A stretch of 62,170 nucleotides of DNA from Desulfovibrio legallii (GTDB lineage Bacteria > Desulfobacterota > Desulfovibrionia > Desulfovibrionales > Desulfovibrionaceae): the NCBI RefSeq assembly GCF_900102485.1, contig NZ_FNBX01000017.1, positions 1 to 62,170 on the forward strand, in the 5' to 3' direction. The notes beneath the pieces are model-generated. The model saw only the letters and a list, made by a program, of their open reading frames with translations, was not told the DNA's origin and made no database searches. Numbering within the stretch: position 1 is the stretch's first letter; every line of letters begins with the position of its first letter. The position numbers were made by a program, and so were the translations under genes. Shown here piece after piece: positions 55,213 to 62,170 of this stretch.

Positions 55213-56136
55213 CTATTCCGCCATGAGGCCCATATCGCGCAGAAAGGCCACGTCTTCCGTCCAGTGTTCGCGCACCTTGACCCAGAGCTCCAGGTGCACC
55301 TTGCCGCCCACCAGCTCAATAATATCCTTGCGGGCCTCGGTGCCGATTTCCTTGATGCCCGCCCCGGCCCGGCCGATGACCATGGCCTTGTGCATGGGCC
55401 GGGCCACATAGATGACGGCCTGGATGAGGGTCTGGCCGCGCTCCGCATCTTCTTCCCAGTTTTCCACATCCACGGCCACGGCGTAGGGCACCTCCTGGCG
55501 CAGGTGCAGAAAGAGCTTTTCGCGGATGATCTCCGCCGCCATGAAGCGCAGGGGAGCCGTGGAGATCTGGTCTTCAGGAAACTCCGCCGGGCCTTGCGGC
55601 AGGCGGGAGCGCACCAGGGCCGCCAGCTCGGGCAGGCCGTCGCGCAGCAGGGCCGAGGCCGGGAAGATTTCGGCCCCGGGCCACATCTCGTGCAGCGTGG
55701 TGAGCAGCGGCAGCATGCGGCTTTTATCCGCAAACAGGTCCACCTTGTTGACCACCACGATCATGGGGCGCGTATCGCTGGCAAGGGCCTGGGCCACGGG
55801 GGCCAGGTCGCGCTCCAGGAATTCCGGGTGGCGGATGTAGAGGTGGGCGTCCAGCACGGGCATGATGACGTCCGCCTGGCCCAGGCTCTGCCAGACGGCC
55901 TGGAGCATGGTTTTGCTCAGGCGGCCGCGCAGCTGGGTAAGGCCCGGCGTATCCATAAAGATGATCTGCGAGCCCGGATCTGTGAGGATGCCCACAATCT
56001 GGTTGCGCGTGGTCTGCGGCTTGGGGGTGACAATGGTCACCTTCTGCCCCAGAAGAGCGTTGAGCAGGGTGGATTTGCCCGCATTGGGCGGCCCCATAAG
56101 GGCCACCCGGCCACAGCGGTGGTGCTGGTCCGTCAT
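55213..56136 (-). CDS. era: GTPase Era
   Basis: Encodes 307 residues. G1 [10 protein letters not shown]3 DTPGL, G4 NKVDLF form the GTPase domain, and a C-terminal KH domain ([23 protein letters not shown]) binds the 16S rRNA 3' end. It assists 30S ribosome maturation. The ATG at 56136 has GGAGAAGG just upstream; the longer frame to 56220 is rejected for this reason. Confidence 0.95.
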   Translation of the reverse strand: MTDQHHRCGRVALMGPPNAGKSTLLNALLGQKVTIVTPKPQTTRNQIVGILTDPGSQIIFMDTPGLTQLRGRLSKTMLQAVWQSLGQADVIMPVLDAHLYIRHPEFLERDLAPVAQALASDTRPMIVVVNKVDLFADKSRMLPLLTTLHEMWPGAEIFPASALLRDGLPELAALVRSRLPQGPAEFPEDQISTAPLRFMAAEIIREKLFLHLRQEVPYAVAVDVENWEEDAERGQTLIQAVIYVARPMHKAMVIGRAGAGIKEIGTEARKDIIELVGGKVHLELWVKVREHWTEDVAFLRDMGLMAE

Positions 56137-56284
56137 GCCTTCTCCCGGCCGGCGAGGCCGGCCTTGCGCCCGCGTGGCGGGCCTTGTGGAAACAGTGTCA
56201 AAACAGTCTTTCTGTCCCACATCCGCGCGCCGGGGTCAAGCGGGCGGTCTTGACGCGCGCGCGGGGGGCGCTTACTCTGCTCGC

Positions 56285-56785
56285 ATGTTTACGCTGTTTA
56301 CCTATATGGCCCTCATCGTGGGCGTGAACTGGGGCTTTGCCGTTACGCCGCTCATTGCGCTGCCCAACGGCGAAATGTGGCCGCCCATGTCCCTGGTGGT
56401 GGGCTTCATTTTTGTGGTGCGGGACTATGCCCAGCGTCGCGTGGGGCACCATGTGCTCTGGGCCATGCTGGTGGGCTGCGTGGTGAGCTGGTACATGGCC
56501 ACGCCGCAACTGGCCGTGGCCAGCGCCGCCGCCTTCGCCGTGGGCGAACTGGGCGATTGGGCGCTGTACACCTTTACCCGGCGTCCTTTTTCGCAGCGCA
56601 TCCTGCTTTCCAGCCTGCTGGGCGCGCCGCTGGACAGCATCGTTTTTCTGGGGCTCATCGGCCTGGCCACGCCCTGGTCTGTGGTCATCATGAGCCTGAG
56701 CAAGCTGGTGGGCGCGTTGCTGGTTTTCTGGCTGGTGCGGCGGCGCGAACTGCGCGAATACGCCCTGGCCGAACCGCGCCCGTAA
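56285..56785 (+). CDS. VUT family (queuosine precursor-type) transporter
   Basis: Encodes 166 residues with five or six membrane helices. WGFAVTPLIALPNGEMWPPMSLVVGFIFVVRDYAQRR is the opening of VUT/YhhQ-family proteins, which import preQ0/preQ1 queuosine precursors, and SSLLGAPLDSIVFLGLIG matches the later conserved part. The protein is shorter than YhhQ (about 220). queH is 20 kb away in this window, consistent with queuosine use. No clear ribosome site precedes the ATG at 56285. Confidence 0.75.
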   Translation: MFTLFTYMALIVGVNWGFAVTPLIALPNGEMWPPMSLVVGFIFVVRDYAQRRVGHHVLWAMLVGCVVSWYMATPQLAVASAAAFAVGELGDWALYTFTRRPFSQRILLSSLLGAPLDSIVFLGLIGLATPWSVVIMSLSKLVGALLVFWLVRRRELREYALAEPRP

Positions 56786-56973
56786 CAGGAGCCCGCAACA
56801 GGACGCCGCCCCGGTTTTTCTTGTTTGCCGCGGGCGTAAGGGGCTAGCGCGGCGTCTTTGTTTCCCGGCGCAGCATTTTCCCCCTTCCCAGGCGGAACGC
56901 CCTGAGGCGCGGTCAGCCTGGGCCATACCGCCAGCGCGCGTCAGGGAACTTCCGGCGCGCAGGAGAACTCGCC

Positions 56974-57675
56974 ATGAAAGCACTTTCCCGTTTTTTTGCG
57001 CCTTGCCTGCTGGCGGGCGCGCTCCTGGGCTGCACGACCTCCGGTCCGCAGAAGGCCCTTGACGCCCAGGCCGACGCCTTGAGCAAGAACGACAGCGCGG
57101 CCTTTCTGGCCCAGATGGATCTGAAAGCCTTTGCCGCCAACCAGGTCAAAAACATGACCCGCGACGATCAGGCCCTGAGCACCCTGGATTCCATGGGGCG
57201 CATGCTGGGCCTGGGCGGCATGGACGAGCTGCTGGGCAGCGTTATCGATATGGAAGCCCGGCTCGGCAAACAGTACACCCGGGGCGTGAGCACGGGCGAA
57301 CTGGCGGCCCAGTGCCGCACGGCCGCAACCCCCGACTGCCCCTGGGTGCCGGAAAGCCTGCGCAAGGCGCAGGTGACGGAGCTGGGGCAGGACGCCGCCG
57401 TGGCCAAGGTCACCACGCCTGCGGGCATGACCAGCTGGCTGGCCCTGCGCAAGAAGGGCGAGCGCTGGCTGGTGGTGGGCCAGGCCATGCTGGAAGGCAC
57501 GGCCAAGGAGTACGCCGCCGGGGCCGCCCCGCAGGAAAAACAGACGCCGCCCGCCGCACCGCGCAAGCCCGCGCCCGATGCCCCTGCGCCCGATGCCCCT
57601 GCGCCGGATAAGCTCGCGCCGGATAAGCTCGCGCCGGACAACCGCGCCGACAACCAGGGCGTGACCAAACTGTAA
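56974..57675 (+). CDS. Lipoprotein of unknown function
   Basis: Encodes 233 residues with a lipobox: LLAGALLGCTTSG, Cys20 being the predicted lipidated residue. The middle (about 30-175) is a compact domain (DSAAFLAQMDLKAFAANQVK, LALRKKGERWLVVGQA) that looks like a small stress- or transport-accessory fold I cannot name. The C-terminal 40 residues are a repeat of PDAPA/PDKLA units, probably disordered. AGGAG precedes the ATG. It is monocistronic, followed by a large hairpin. Confidence 0.8.
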   Translation: MKALSRFFAPCLLAGALLGCTTSGPQKALDAQADALSKNDSAAFLAQMDLKAFAANQVKNMTRDDQALSTLDSMGRMLGLGGMDELLGSVIDMEARLGKQYTRGVSTGELAAQCRTAATPDCPWVPESLRKAQVTELGQDAAVAKVTTPAGMTSWLALRKKGERWLVVGQAMLEGTAKEYAAGAAPQEKQTPPAAPRKPAPDAPAPDAPAPDKLAPDKLAPDNRADNQGVTKL

Positions 57676-57730
57676 CGCACGCGATTTTTCTGCATGGCAG
57701 GGCCGGAGCGGCCCCGCCCATGCCGGGCGC

Positions 57731-57769
57731 AACAACGGCGCGCCGCGGGTTCCCGTGGCGCGCCGTTGT
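57731..57769. terminator. Long GC hairpin after the lipoprotein gene
   Basis: ACAACGGCGCGCC pairs with GGCGCGCCGTTGT (extended by GCGGG/CCCGT with one G-T pair). No T tract follows, so termination strength is uncertain; it abuts repeat copy G. Confidence 0.5.
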
Positions 57770-57772
57770 ATT

Positions 57773-57922
57773 GGGGCATTTCAACTTTGAAAAGCCCTGG
57801 CGGCGGCGTGAGCAGAGCCTGCCGTAAAGGCGCAAAGCGCAGCACTGCTGCGCTGTTACACGCCGGAACGAGCGTGCCTAAGCATTACGAATGCCTGTTC
57901 TTAAAAGAAGGTAATCCGCTCC
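57773..57922 (-). repeat. Interspersed multi-hairpin repeat, copy G
   Basis: A recognisable but diverged copy: GGGGCATTTCAACTTTGAAA at one end, GAATGCCTGTTCTTAAAAG and GTAATCCGCTCC at the other. It lies between the convergent lipoprotein and thiC genes. Confidence 0.88.
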
Positions 57923-57994
57923 ATGCGCCAGCTGCTTTCCGGCCGCAAGGCGGCGGAGCGACGCCCTTCCGGCGCGCCGCCCCGCACTGTGGCC

Positions 57995-59275
57995 TTATTT
58001 GCCCTGCAGCATCTTTACGGCGCAGAATTTGCCGCACATGGCGCAGACTTCTTCACTCTTGTGGGCCTCCCGGCGTTTGGCCAGGGTGCCGGGGTCCAGG
58101 GCGGCCTTGGCCATGCCGTCCCAGTCCAGGGCGCGGCGGGCCTGATTCATGGCGGCTTCGCGAGCCACGGCGCGGGGGCGGCCCAAGGCCACTTCGCCCA
58201 CCTGCGCGGCCACGCGGGAGGCCATGACCCCGGCGCGCACGTCGGCCTCGTCGGGCAGGGTCAGGTGTTCGGCCGGGGTAAGGTAGCAGAGGAAGTCCAC
58301 GCCCGCCTCCACGGCCAGCGCGCCGCCAATGGCCCCGGCAATGTGGTCGTAGCCGGGGGCGCTGTCGCAGCACAAGGGGCCCAGCACATAGAGCGGGGCG
58401 TTGTGGGTAAGGCGCTTGATGCCCTGAATCTGGGTGCGCACCTGGTTAAGCGGCACATGTCCGGGGCCTTCGATCATGCACTGCACGCCGCGCTCCAGAG
58501 CGTAGCGGGCCAGTTGCCCCAGGTTGATGACTTCCTCCCACTGGGCCGCGTCGCCCGCGTCTACGCCCGCGCCGGGGCGCAGGCCGTCGCCCAGGGAAAG
58601 GGTGACGTTGTGGGGACGGCAGATTTCCACCAGGCGGTCAAAATCTTCCAGCAGAGGGTTTTCGCGGTCGTTTTCCAGCATCCAGCGGGCCAGCATGGAG
58701 CCGCCGCGCGAAACGATGCCCAGCGCGCGGTTGTTTTTGACGGCCATTTCCGCACCACGGCGGGAAAGGCCGCAGTGCACGGTCATGAAGTCCACGCCCT
58801 GGCGCGCCTGTTTGGCAATCTCGTCAAAAAGCTGGTCCGGGTGCATGCTGGCGATGTCTTTGTCCGCGTCTAGGATGCGCTGGCCCACGGCATAAAGGGG
58901 CACCGTGCCCAGGGGCCGGGGGCAGGCCGCCAGCATGCCCGTGCGCAGGGCGTCCAGATCCCCGGCGATGGAAAGATCCATGACCGTATGGGCCCCGGCA
59001 TCCAGCGCGGCCTTGATTTTGCGCTCTTCAGTATGCGGGCAGTTGCACAGGGGGGATGTGCCGATATTGGCGTTGACCTTGACGCTGGCGGGCTGGCCCA
59101 CCAGGATGGGCTCAAGGCCCGGATGGGCGGGGTTGCCCAGCAGGACCATGCTGCCCGCTTCCAGGGCGTCGGTGACGGTTTCGGGGGCAAGCTGCTCCTG
59201 GCTGGCCAGGTCGGCGAGGTGCCGGTCGAGCAGCCCGCGCAGGGCGGCGTTCTGGGAAAGGAGTTGTCGGGACAT
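57995..59275 (-). CDS. thiC: Phosphomethylpyrimidine synthase ThiC
   Basis: Encodes 426 residues starting MSRQLLSQNAALRG. ANIGTSPLCNCPHTEERKIK and EGPGHVPLNQVRTQIQG are core ThiC motifs. The C-terminal CAMCGKFC (CX2CX4C) binds the 4Fe-4S cluster that cleaves SAM. It turns aminoimidazole ribotide into the thiamin pyrimidine. The length matches the shorter, anaerobe-type ThiC. GAGG precedes the ATG at 59275, and a TPP riboswitch lies upstream. Confidence 0.95.
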   Translation of the reverse strand: MSRQLLSQNAALRGLLDRHLADLASQEQLAPETVTDALEAGSMVLLGNPAHPGLEPILVGQPASVKVNANIGTSPLCNCPHTEERKIKAALDAGAHTVMDLSIAGDLDALRTGMLAACPRPLGTVPLYAVGQRILDADKDIASMHPDQLFDEIAKQARQGVDFMTVHCGLSRRGAEMAVKNNRALGIVSRGGSMLARWMLENDRENPLLEDFDRLVEICRPHNVTLSLGDGLRPGAGVDAGDAAQWEEVINLGQLARYALERGVQCMIEGPGHVPLNQVRTQIQGIKRLTHNAPLYVLGPLCCDSAPGYDHIAGAIGGALAVEAGVDFLCYLTPAEHLTLPDEADVRAGVMASRVAAQVGEVALGRPRAVAREAAMNQARRALDWDGMAKAALDPGTLAKRREAHKSEEVCAMCGKFCAVKMLQGK

Positions 59276-59344
59276 GGGTGCCTCGCGGGTTGCGACGCAG
59301 GGCGCGAAAAAAGCCACAAGCAGCGGGTGACAGCATGTGGCCGC

Positions 59345-59440
59345 GGCTTCCCTCCGGCAGTGCGAACTGCGTCAGGTTCATAGGGTCTGGGTTGGCCCAC
59401 TCTCAGCAGCAAGCCTGAACGGCTTGCGGCTCCCCTAGCT
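59345..59440 (-). promoter_or_regulatory. TPP (THI element) riboswitch upstream of thiC
   Basis: On the minus strand AGGGGAGCC, GCTGAGAGTGGG, ACCCTATGAACCTGA and GCCGGAGGGAAGC occur in order, the conserved TPP-riboswitch blocks. thiC starts 70 bases downstream. Confidence 0.95.
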
Positions 59441-59511
59441 CGGCTTCAACATAGCCCTGGCGCGTCCGCTTGTAAAGCTCCCCGCTTGCAATCGGGCCTC
59501 TGGTGGCATAC

Positions 59512-60885
59512 ATGGGGAGCATGCGCCGCAATCGTCTGTTCAGTCCCTTTACCTGGCCGGTCTATTCTTTTTTGCTGGTCATCGCCTTGGGCGCGCTTTT
59601 GCTGCGGTTGCCCGCCAGCTGCCGTCCCGGCCGGGAGCTGGACTTTGTGGACGCCGCGTTTCTGTCCACCTCGGCCGTATGCGTCACGGGGCTTTCCCCG
59701 GTGGACGTGGGCGCGGTGCTGAGCCCGCTGGGCAAGGTTGTGCTCCTGGCGCTCATGCAGCTGGGGGGTCTGGGCGTCATGACCTATACGAGCATCATTT
59801 TTTTGCTCTGGCGCAAGGCCGTGCCTTTTTCCAGCCGCGAGGCCGTAAGCCAGGCCTTGCTCGGCGGGGACTTCAGCCTGCGGGCTTTTCTGTTTCAGGT
59901 GCTGGGGCTGGTGCTGAGCATAGAGGCTGTGGCGGCCTTTTTGCTCTACTGGCACGACCCTGTGGCCTTTTATCCTTTCAGCGCCGTGTTCCATGCGGTT
60001 TCGTCCTTCTGCAACGCCGGTTTCTCGCTCAATTCCAACAATCTCATGAGCTTTCGGCAGGATTGGGTGGTCATCGGCATCATTTGCAGCAGCGTCTTTC
60101 TGGGCGGGGTGGGCTTCGGCGTGCTGCGCGAGTGCCTGGGCCTGTGCACGGGCGGCAGGCTGGGCGCGCCGGTGCGGCGCTTCAGCCGCTTCAGCCGTCT
60201 GGTGCTCAAGACCACGCTTTTTCTAGTTCTTTTCGGCGCGGCGCTCATCTACGGCATTGAGCACCTGCGCACGGGCAATGAGGCGGACCTGGGCGAGGGC
60301 GCGGCCCTGGCGAGCACGGCTTTGTTCCAGTCCGTGGCGGCGCGCACGGCGGGCTTTAATATTGTGGACACCACCGCCCTGAGCGAGGCCTCGCTGCTGG
60401 TGCTCATGGCCCTCATGTTTGTGGGCGGGGGGCCGGGATCCTGTGCCGGGGGCATTAAGGTGGTGGCCTTTCGCGTGCTGGCGGGCTATGTGGCGGCGCA
60501 GTTTCGCGGCGACCGGCAGATTGTGCTGGAAGGGCGGGGCGTGCCGCGGGGCAACGTCACCCGCGCCCTGACCCTGTTTTTTGTCTATTCCCTGCTCATC
60601 GGCCTGACCACGTTTGCGCTGAGCATTACCGAGCACGGCATTCTGGGCGGCGCGCAGCCGCCGGGGCCCTCGCTGCTGGGCATTCTGTTCGAGGCCGTAT
60701 CGGCCCTGGGCACGGTGGGGCTTTCTCTGGATCTGACCCCCCAGCTCAGCGCCGGGGGCAAGGTCATTATTATGATTAATATGTTTGCGGGGCGCGTGGG
60801 GTTGCTCAGCCTGCTCATGGCCGTGCAGAGCCTGCAGCCGCGCAAGGCGTATACGGTAGCGGAAACTGAGCTGCCCATTGGTTAG
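59512..60885 (+). CDS. ktrB: Potassium uptake membrane protein, KtrB/TrkH family
   Basis: Encodes 457 residues from the ATG at 59512; a GTG at 59503 would add three. The four pore segments with selectivity glycines are visible: STSAVCVTGLSP, VSSFCNAGFSLN, VAARTAGFNIVD and VSALGTVGLSLD. This is the KtrB/TrkH superfamily of K+ (or Na+-linked K+) channels. The regulatory ring subunit follows at 61138. The stop TAG at 60883-60885 overlaps the left end of repeat copy H, which separates the two genes. Confidence 0.9.
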   Translation: MGSMRRNRLFSPFTWPVYSFLLVIALGALLLRLPASCRPGRELDFVDAAFLSTSAVCVTGLSPVDVGAVLSPLGKVVLLALMQLGGLGVMTYTSIIFLLWRKAVPFSSREAVSQALLGGDFSLRAFLFQVLGLVLSIEAVAAFLLYWHDPVAFYPFSAVFHAVSSFCNAGFSLNSNNLMSFRQDWVVIGIICSSVFLGGVGFGVLRECLGLCTGGRLGAPVRRFSRFSRLVLKTTLFLVLFGAALIYGIEHLRTGNEADLGEGAALASTALFQSVAARTAGFNIVDTTALSEASLLVLMALMFVGGGPGSCAGGIKVVAFRVLAGYVAAQFRGDRQIVLEGRGVPRGNVTRALTLFFVYSLLIGLTTFALSITEHGILGGAQPPGPSLLGILFEAVSALGTVGLSLDLTPQLSAGGKVIIMINMFAGRVGLLSLLMAVQSLQPRKAYTVAETELPIG

Positions 60886-61032
60886 AGCAGATTGCCTTTG
60901 AGAATAGGCATTCTCAAAGTGTAAGGCGCGCTCGTTTCGGCGCTTAACAGCGCAAATAAATTGCGCTTACGCCTCCACAGCGGGCGTCTGCTCACGCAGA
61001 TCCGCCAGGGCATTGCAACGTTGCAATGCCCT
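60884..61032 (+). repeat. Interspersed multi-hairpin repeat, copy H
   Basis: One of the best copies: AGAGCAGATTGCCTTTGAGA at the left and the perfect palindrome GGGCATTGCAACGTTGCAAT at the right. The left end includes two bases of the ktrB stop codon. Confidence 0.95.
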
Positions 61033-61097
61033 GGGGCAGATTGCCTTTGAGAATAGACATTCTCAAAGTGTAAGGCGCGCAGGGCGCTTGCTCCGGC
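61033..61097 (+). repeat. Partial tandem copy of the interspersed repeat
   Basis: GGGGCAGATTGCCTTTGAGA through GGCGCGC, then GCTTGCTCCGGCGC, repeats the left third of copy H directly behind it, in the same orientation. It ends about 40 bases before ktrA. Confidence 0.8.
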
Positions 61098-61137
61098 GCC
61101 GCACGGGCCGGACAGCCCCGCGCGGGAGAAAAAACAT

Positions 61138-61797
61138 ATGGCGGAAAAAAAACAGGAAATAGGCGTCATCGGCCTGGGCAAATTCGGCCTGCGCATGGCC
61201 ACCACCCTGGTTTCGCTGGGGCATACCGTGGTGGGCATAGACCAGGCCGAGGGCCCGGTGCAGCGGGCCGAAGAAGCGTTGGATTCGGTGTACAAGGCGG
61301 ACGCCACCAATATTGCCGTGCTGCGCTCCCTGCATGTGCAGGATCTGGACTGGGTGGTCATCAGCGTGGGTCAGAGCGTGGAGCAGTCCCTGAGCATTAC
61401 CCTTAACGTGCAGGAGCTGGGCGGCCCCAAAATCTGGGTCAAGGCTTCCAATGAGGAGCACAAGAAGATCCTGCAGCGCCTGCATGTGAACCGCGCCCTG
61501 GTGCCGGAAATGGAGGCCGCGGTTATGGCCGCGCACCAGCTTACCTATCCCGGCATGCTGGACCTCATTCCCAAGTACGGCGGCATTGCCATTCAGGAAC
61601 TGCGCGTGGACCAGTGGGACGGAAAAACCCTCATCGATCTCAACCTCATGCAGCGCTTCAACGTTATGGTGCTGGGCATCCGTCCGGTAGGGGAGTATTC
61701 TTTTATGTTTGTGCCGCCGGCGATGACGGTGCTGCACCGGGGCGACACACTGGTGGTGGCGGGCCGGGCCAACGCCATGGGGGAACTGCAGCCCTGA
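61138..61797 (+). CDS. ktrA: Potassium uptake regulatory protein, KtrA/TrkA family
   Basis: Encodes 219 residues. The RCK N domain has the nucleotide-binding IGVIGLGKFGLRMATTL and the acidic VVGIDQAE; a RCK C domain follows (about 135-219: IQELRVDQWDGKTLIDLNL). It binds ATP/ADP or NAD(H) and gates the KtrB pore from the cytoplasm. It lies 252 bases after ktrB with 1.4 repeat copies in between, an unusual separation for this pair. Confidence 0.92.
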   Translation: MAEKKQEIGVIGLGKFGLRMATTLVSLGHTVVGIDQAEGPVQRAEEALDSVYKADATNIAVLRSLHVQDLDWVVISVGQSVEQSLSITLNVQELGGPKIWVKASNEEHKKILQRLHVNRALVPEMEAAVMAAHQLTYPGMLDLIPKYGGIAIQELRVDQWDGKTLIDLNLMQRFNVMVLGIRPVGEYSFMFVPPAMTVLHRGDTLVVAGRANAMGELQP

Positions 61798-62021
61798 CGG
61801 GGCGGGGATCCTGGCCGGGCTGCGGCCCACGCGCGCCCGCGCCCACCTCCCAGGAAAAGGCAGCCGTAATATGGAAGGGGCGCGCCATGCGCAATGGCCG
61901 GGGGAAATCGCGTCAGCGCGACGGCGCTCTGGAACGGTGCGAACCCGTCCGTTCAAGGTGTGCCCGTTGTGTCGTCTGAGGAGGGTTTTTCCGCCGCCTT
62001 CGCCGTCCGCATTCCTTCCCT

Positions 62022-62164
62022 GGAGCAGATTACCTTTGAGAACAGGCATGCTCAACGTGTACGGCACGCTCGTTTCAGCGCTTAACAGCACAAATATATT
62101 GTAGTTACGCCTCGCGGGCGTCTGCTCACCCAGCCGCCAGGGCACTCCAACGTTGCAATGCCCT
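62022..62164 (+). repeat. Interspersed multi-hairpin repeat, copy I
   Basis: AGCAGATTACCTTTGAGAAC at the left and GGGCACTCCAACGTTGCAAT at the right end, a complete copy at the window edge. The rest of 61798-62021 shows no gene. Confidence 0.92.
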
Positions 62165-62170
62165 GAATCT

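Overview
The window looks like chromosomal DNA of a GC-rich, strictly anaerobic Desulfovibrio-like bacterium (Desulfovibrionaceae). The support is indirect: oxygen-sensitive class III ribonucleotide reductase, cobalamin uptake and synthesis genes, a zinc-responsive-type sigma54 two-component system, fliL-fliN-fliO-fliP-fliQ flagellar export genes, IHF, and the lolC-lolD-bamA order. No 16S gene is present, so this is inference.

Layout. 1-326 is the edge of an ISL3-type insertion sequence. 388-6261 (minus) holds a TauE/SafE permease, a Sel1-repeat protein, an SGNH-like/MBOAT O-acyltransferase pair and IHF alpha. 6.5-17.7 kb holds a radical SAM protein, a ZraP/ZraS/ZraR-like periplasmic sensor and two-component system, an HD phosphohydrolase, argB, a hybrid histidine kinase and gltX. 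18.1-22.7 kb (minus) is lolC-lolD-bamA, with an extra TolB-like domain on BamA. 22.9-23.9 kb is a 186-bp tandem repeat array closed by a 24-bp perfect hairpin. 23.9-27.2 kb is an anaerobic RNR operon under a cobalamin riboswitch; here NrdD is split, with the glycyl-radical segment encoded as a separate 56-residue ORF. 27.6-31.5 kb is btuC-btuD-btuF-cobI under a second cobalamin riboswitch with an obvious intrinsic terminator. 31.5-37.3 kb holds pgeF-type and 5-formyl-THF cyclo-ligase genes, a metallophosphoesterase, RNase E/G with a long disordered N-terminus, and queH.

A tRNA-Asn at 37443 borders a lower-GC island (about 37.6-45.5 kb). It carries one tightly packed operon: XRE regulator, hsdR, hsdM, hsdS, ImmA/IrrE protease, RhuM-like protein, with a palindromic operator in front. 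45.8-56.1 kb is a long minus-strand block: era, yggS, fliL, fliN, fliO, fliP, fliQ, Nudix, UbiD-like, nadE, glpX and a small secreted protein. The right end has a queuosine-precursor-type transporter, a lipoprotein, thiC under a TPP riboswitch, and a ktrB/ktrA potassium uptake pair.

The most unusual structure spanning the window is a family of about 147-bp multi-hairpin interspersed repeats (8 full or near-full copies, one degenerate copy and two fragments). Its ends coincide with the stop codons of three genes, and it sits inside two functional gene pairs (histidine kinase/response regulator and ktrB/ktrA). I could run no searches; family names rest on motifs read from the translations.
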